Part shown: positions 63,227 through 64,000 of the stretch, piece after piece
Layout of the letters: every line of letters begins with the position of its first letter
Numbering within the stretch: the first letter of the stretch is position 1
Source: Granulibacter bethesdensis
GTDB lineage: Bacteria > Pseudomonadota > Alphaproteobacteria > Acetobacterales > Acetobacteraceae
DNA: 64,000 bases
Assembly (NCBI RefSeq): GCF_001889545.1
Contig: NZ_CP018194.1
Coordinates: 776,001 to 840,000 of the forward strand
Direction: 5' to 3'
Translations under genes and position numbers: made by a program
Notes under the pieces: generated by a model
The model's input: the letters and a program-made list of their open reading frames with translations, nothing else
Told to the model about the DNA's origin: nothing
Databases searched by the model: none

Positions 63227-64000
63227 TTGCCTGTGCTCGTTACCGGTGTCGCTGGGTTCATTGGCTTTCACGTCGCCCGTGCCTTAATGCGTCAGGGCGA
63301 AACCGTTATCGGTATTGATAATCTGAACAGTTATTATGATGTCGGTCTCAAGCGGGCCAGACTGGCTGTGCTGGAAAGAGAGACAAGGTTCAGTTTCTTT
63401 AAGGTCGATCTGGCTGATCGCCTGGCGATGGCCGAGTTTACGCGAAGCTTTCACTCCGTGGACAGAATTGTGCATCTGGCGGCACAGGCCGGGGTGAGAT
63501 ACTCGCTTCAGGATCCCTACGCCTATGTTGCTTCCAATGTCATGGGACATCTCGCCATTCTGGAGATGGCCCGTACCCTGCCGGACCTGCGTCATCTGGT
63601 ATATGCTAGCTCGTCATCTGTTTACGGAGGCGATCTGGAAGCCCCGTTTCGGGAGACGGCACGGATTGAGCGCCCGCTTTCGCTGTATGCCGTGACAAAG
63701 CGCGCTGATGAGCTGATGAGTGCGGCTTATGATCACCTGTTTGGGATTCCTCAGACCGGTTTGCGCTTTTTCACGGCATATGGCCCGTGGGGGCGACCGG
63801 ATATGGCTTATTATTCCTTCGCCAAAGCCATTACCCAGGGAGAGGAGATCCAGCTTTTCGATCATGGCCGGTTGAAGAGGGATTTTACCTATATTGATGA
63901 CATTGTGGAGGGGGTGATTCGCTGCCTCGACCGTCCGCCCAGTTCAGCGGACGGCGCCCGTCTGATCAATATCGGCAATAACAGGCCGGAGGAGGTCTCC
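63227..64000 (+). CDS. NAD-dependent sugar-nucleotide epimerase, partial (N-terminal 258 residues)
   Basis: The frame is open to the window edge. It starts with TTG 63227 after AAAAGG; a GTG at 63233 is also in frame. Rossmann motif VLVTGVAGFIGFHVARAL, NAD-domain features DNLNSYYDVGLKRARL, VRYSLQDPYAYVASNVMGHL, catalytic Tyr/Lys in SLYAVTKRADELM, and LRFFTAYGPWGRPDMA place it in the UDP-glucuronate 4-epimerase (LspL/CapI-like) group. It likely supplies galacturonate for LPS or capsule. Its C-terminus is missing. Confidence 0.9.
   Translation, partial: MPVLVTGVAGFIGFHVARALMRQGETVIGIDNLNSYYDVGLKRARLAVLERETRFSFFKVDLADRLAMAEFTRSFHSVDRIVHLAAQAGVRYSLQDPYAYVASNVMGHLAILEMARTLPDLRHLVYASSSSVYGGDLEAPFRETARIERPLSLYAVTKRADELMSAAYDHLFGIPQTGLRFFTAYGPWGRPDMAYYSFAKAITQGEEIQLFDHGRLKRDFTYIDDIVEGVIRCLDRPPSSADGARLINIGNNRPEEVS

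Overview
The window is chromosomal DNA of an alphaproteobacterium, most likely a member of the Acetobacteraceae (acetic acid bacteria; a Granulibacter-like genome is my best guess, from memory of gene content and not from a search). The evidence is gene content and order: lptC-lptA-lptB-rpoN-hpf beside a KdsD-type isomerase and an RNase D-like gene, hsp20 with DUF1150, trxB flanked by LysR and Lrp regulators, OprB-type porin, single-gene Coq7, and the rpmH-rnpA-yidD-yidC-engB block. Coding density is high and the GC content is moderately high. No prophage, insertion sequence, CRISPR array, rRNA or replication origin was recognised. One tRNA gene, tRNA-Leu(CAG), is present.

Layout. 1-4.9 kb: a partial fumarylacetoacetate hydrolase-family gene, pepN, a 55-codon SmtA-type metallothionein gene with its own terminator, a TauE/SafE-type permease and a small DUF2934 gene. 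5-9.5 kb: peroxide defence (AhpC/AhpD pair divergent from oxyR), a TPR/glycosyltransferase-like protein and HU. 9.6-18.2 kb: parE, dps, dapD-dapE with two coupled unknown membrane proteins, and the translation-related def-fmt-truA run. 18.3-26.7 kb: hsp20-DUF1150, then a long leftward cluster for LPS transport and sigma-54 (kdsD, lptC, lptA, lptB, rpoN, hpf), an RNase D-like gene and tRNA-Leu. 27-34.4 kb: an NDUFA9-like SDR protein, then gltD-gltB (glutamate synthase). 34.4-44.7 kb: a GST/FzlA-like gene, TPR protein, SDR protein, an isolated nuoM-like gene, gluQ, an esterase, HNH nuclease, a CtaG(Cox11)-cytochrome c fusion, an OprB porin, coq7 and dsbB. 44.8-52.6 kb: two tandem class I aminotransferases, a GT2 glycosyltransferase overlapping a PLP decarboxylase, LysR, trxB and an Lrp-type regulator. 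52.6-61.6 kb: a TVP38-like protein, the rpmH-rnpA-yidD-yidC-engB operon, then a short accessory run (small membrane protein, PLD-like protein, split chromate transporter, DUF4239 protein, glycine-zipper lipoprotein) before argB. 61.6-64 kb: cysG and the start of a sugar-nucleotide epimerase gene that runs off the window.

The genes are mainly housekeeping: envelope biogenesis (Lpt, YidC, YidD, DsbB), nitrogen and amino-acid metabolism (gltBD, dapDE, argB, aminotransferases, sigma-54), oxidative and metal stress (AhpC/D, OxyR, Dps, TrxB, metallothionein, ChrA), and respiration (NuoM-like, NDUFA9-like, CtaG fusion, Coq7). The most unusual items are the CtaG-cytochrome c fusion preceded by a 26-bp perfect palindrome, the isolated nuoM-like gene, the metallothionein gene downstream of an AT-rich inverted repeat, and an OxyR with a charged repeat insertion just after its second redox cysteine. 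I did not find a clear multi-gene system that I could call previously undescribed.
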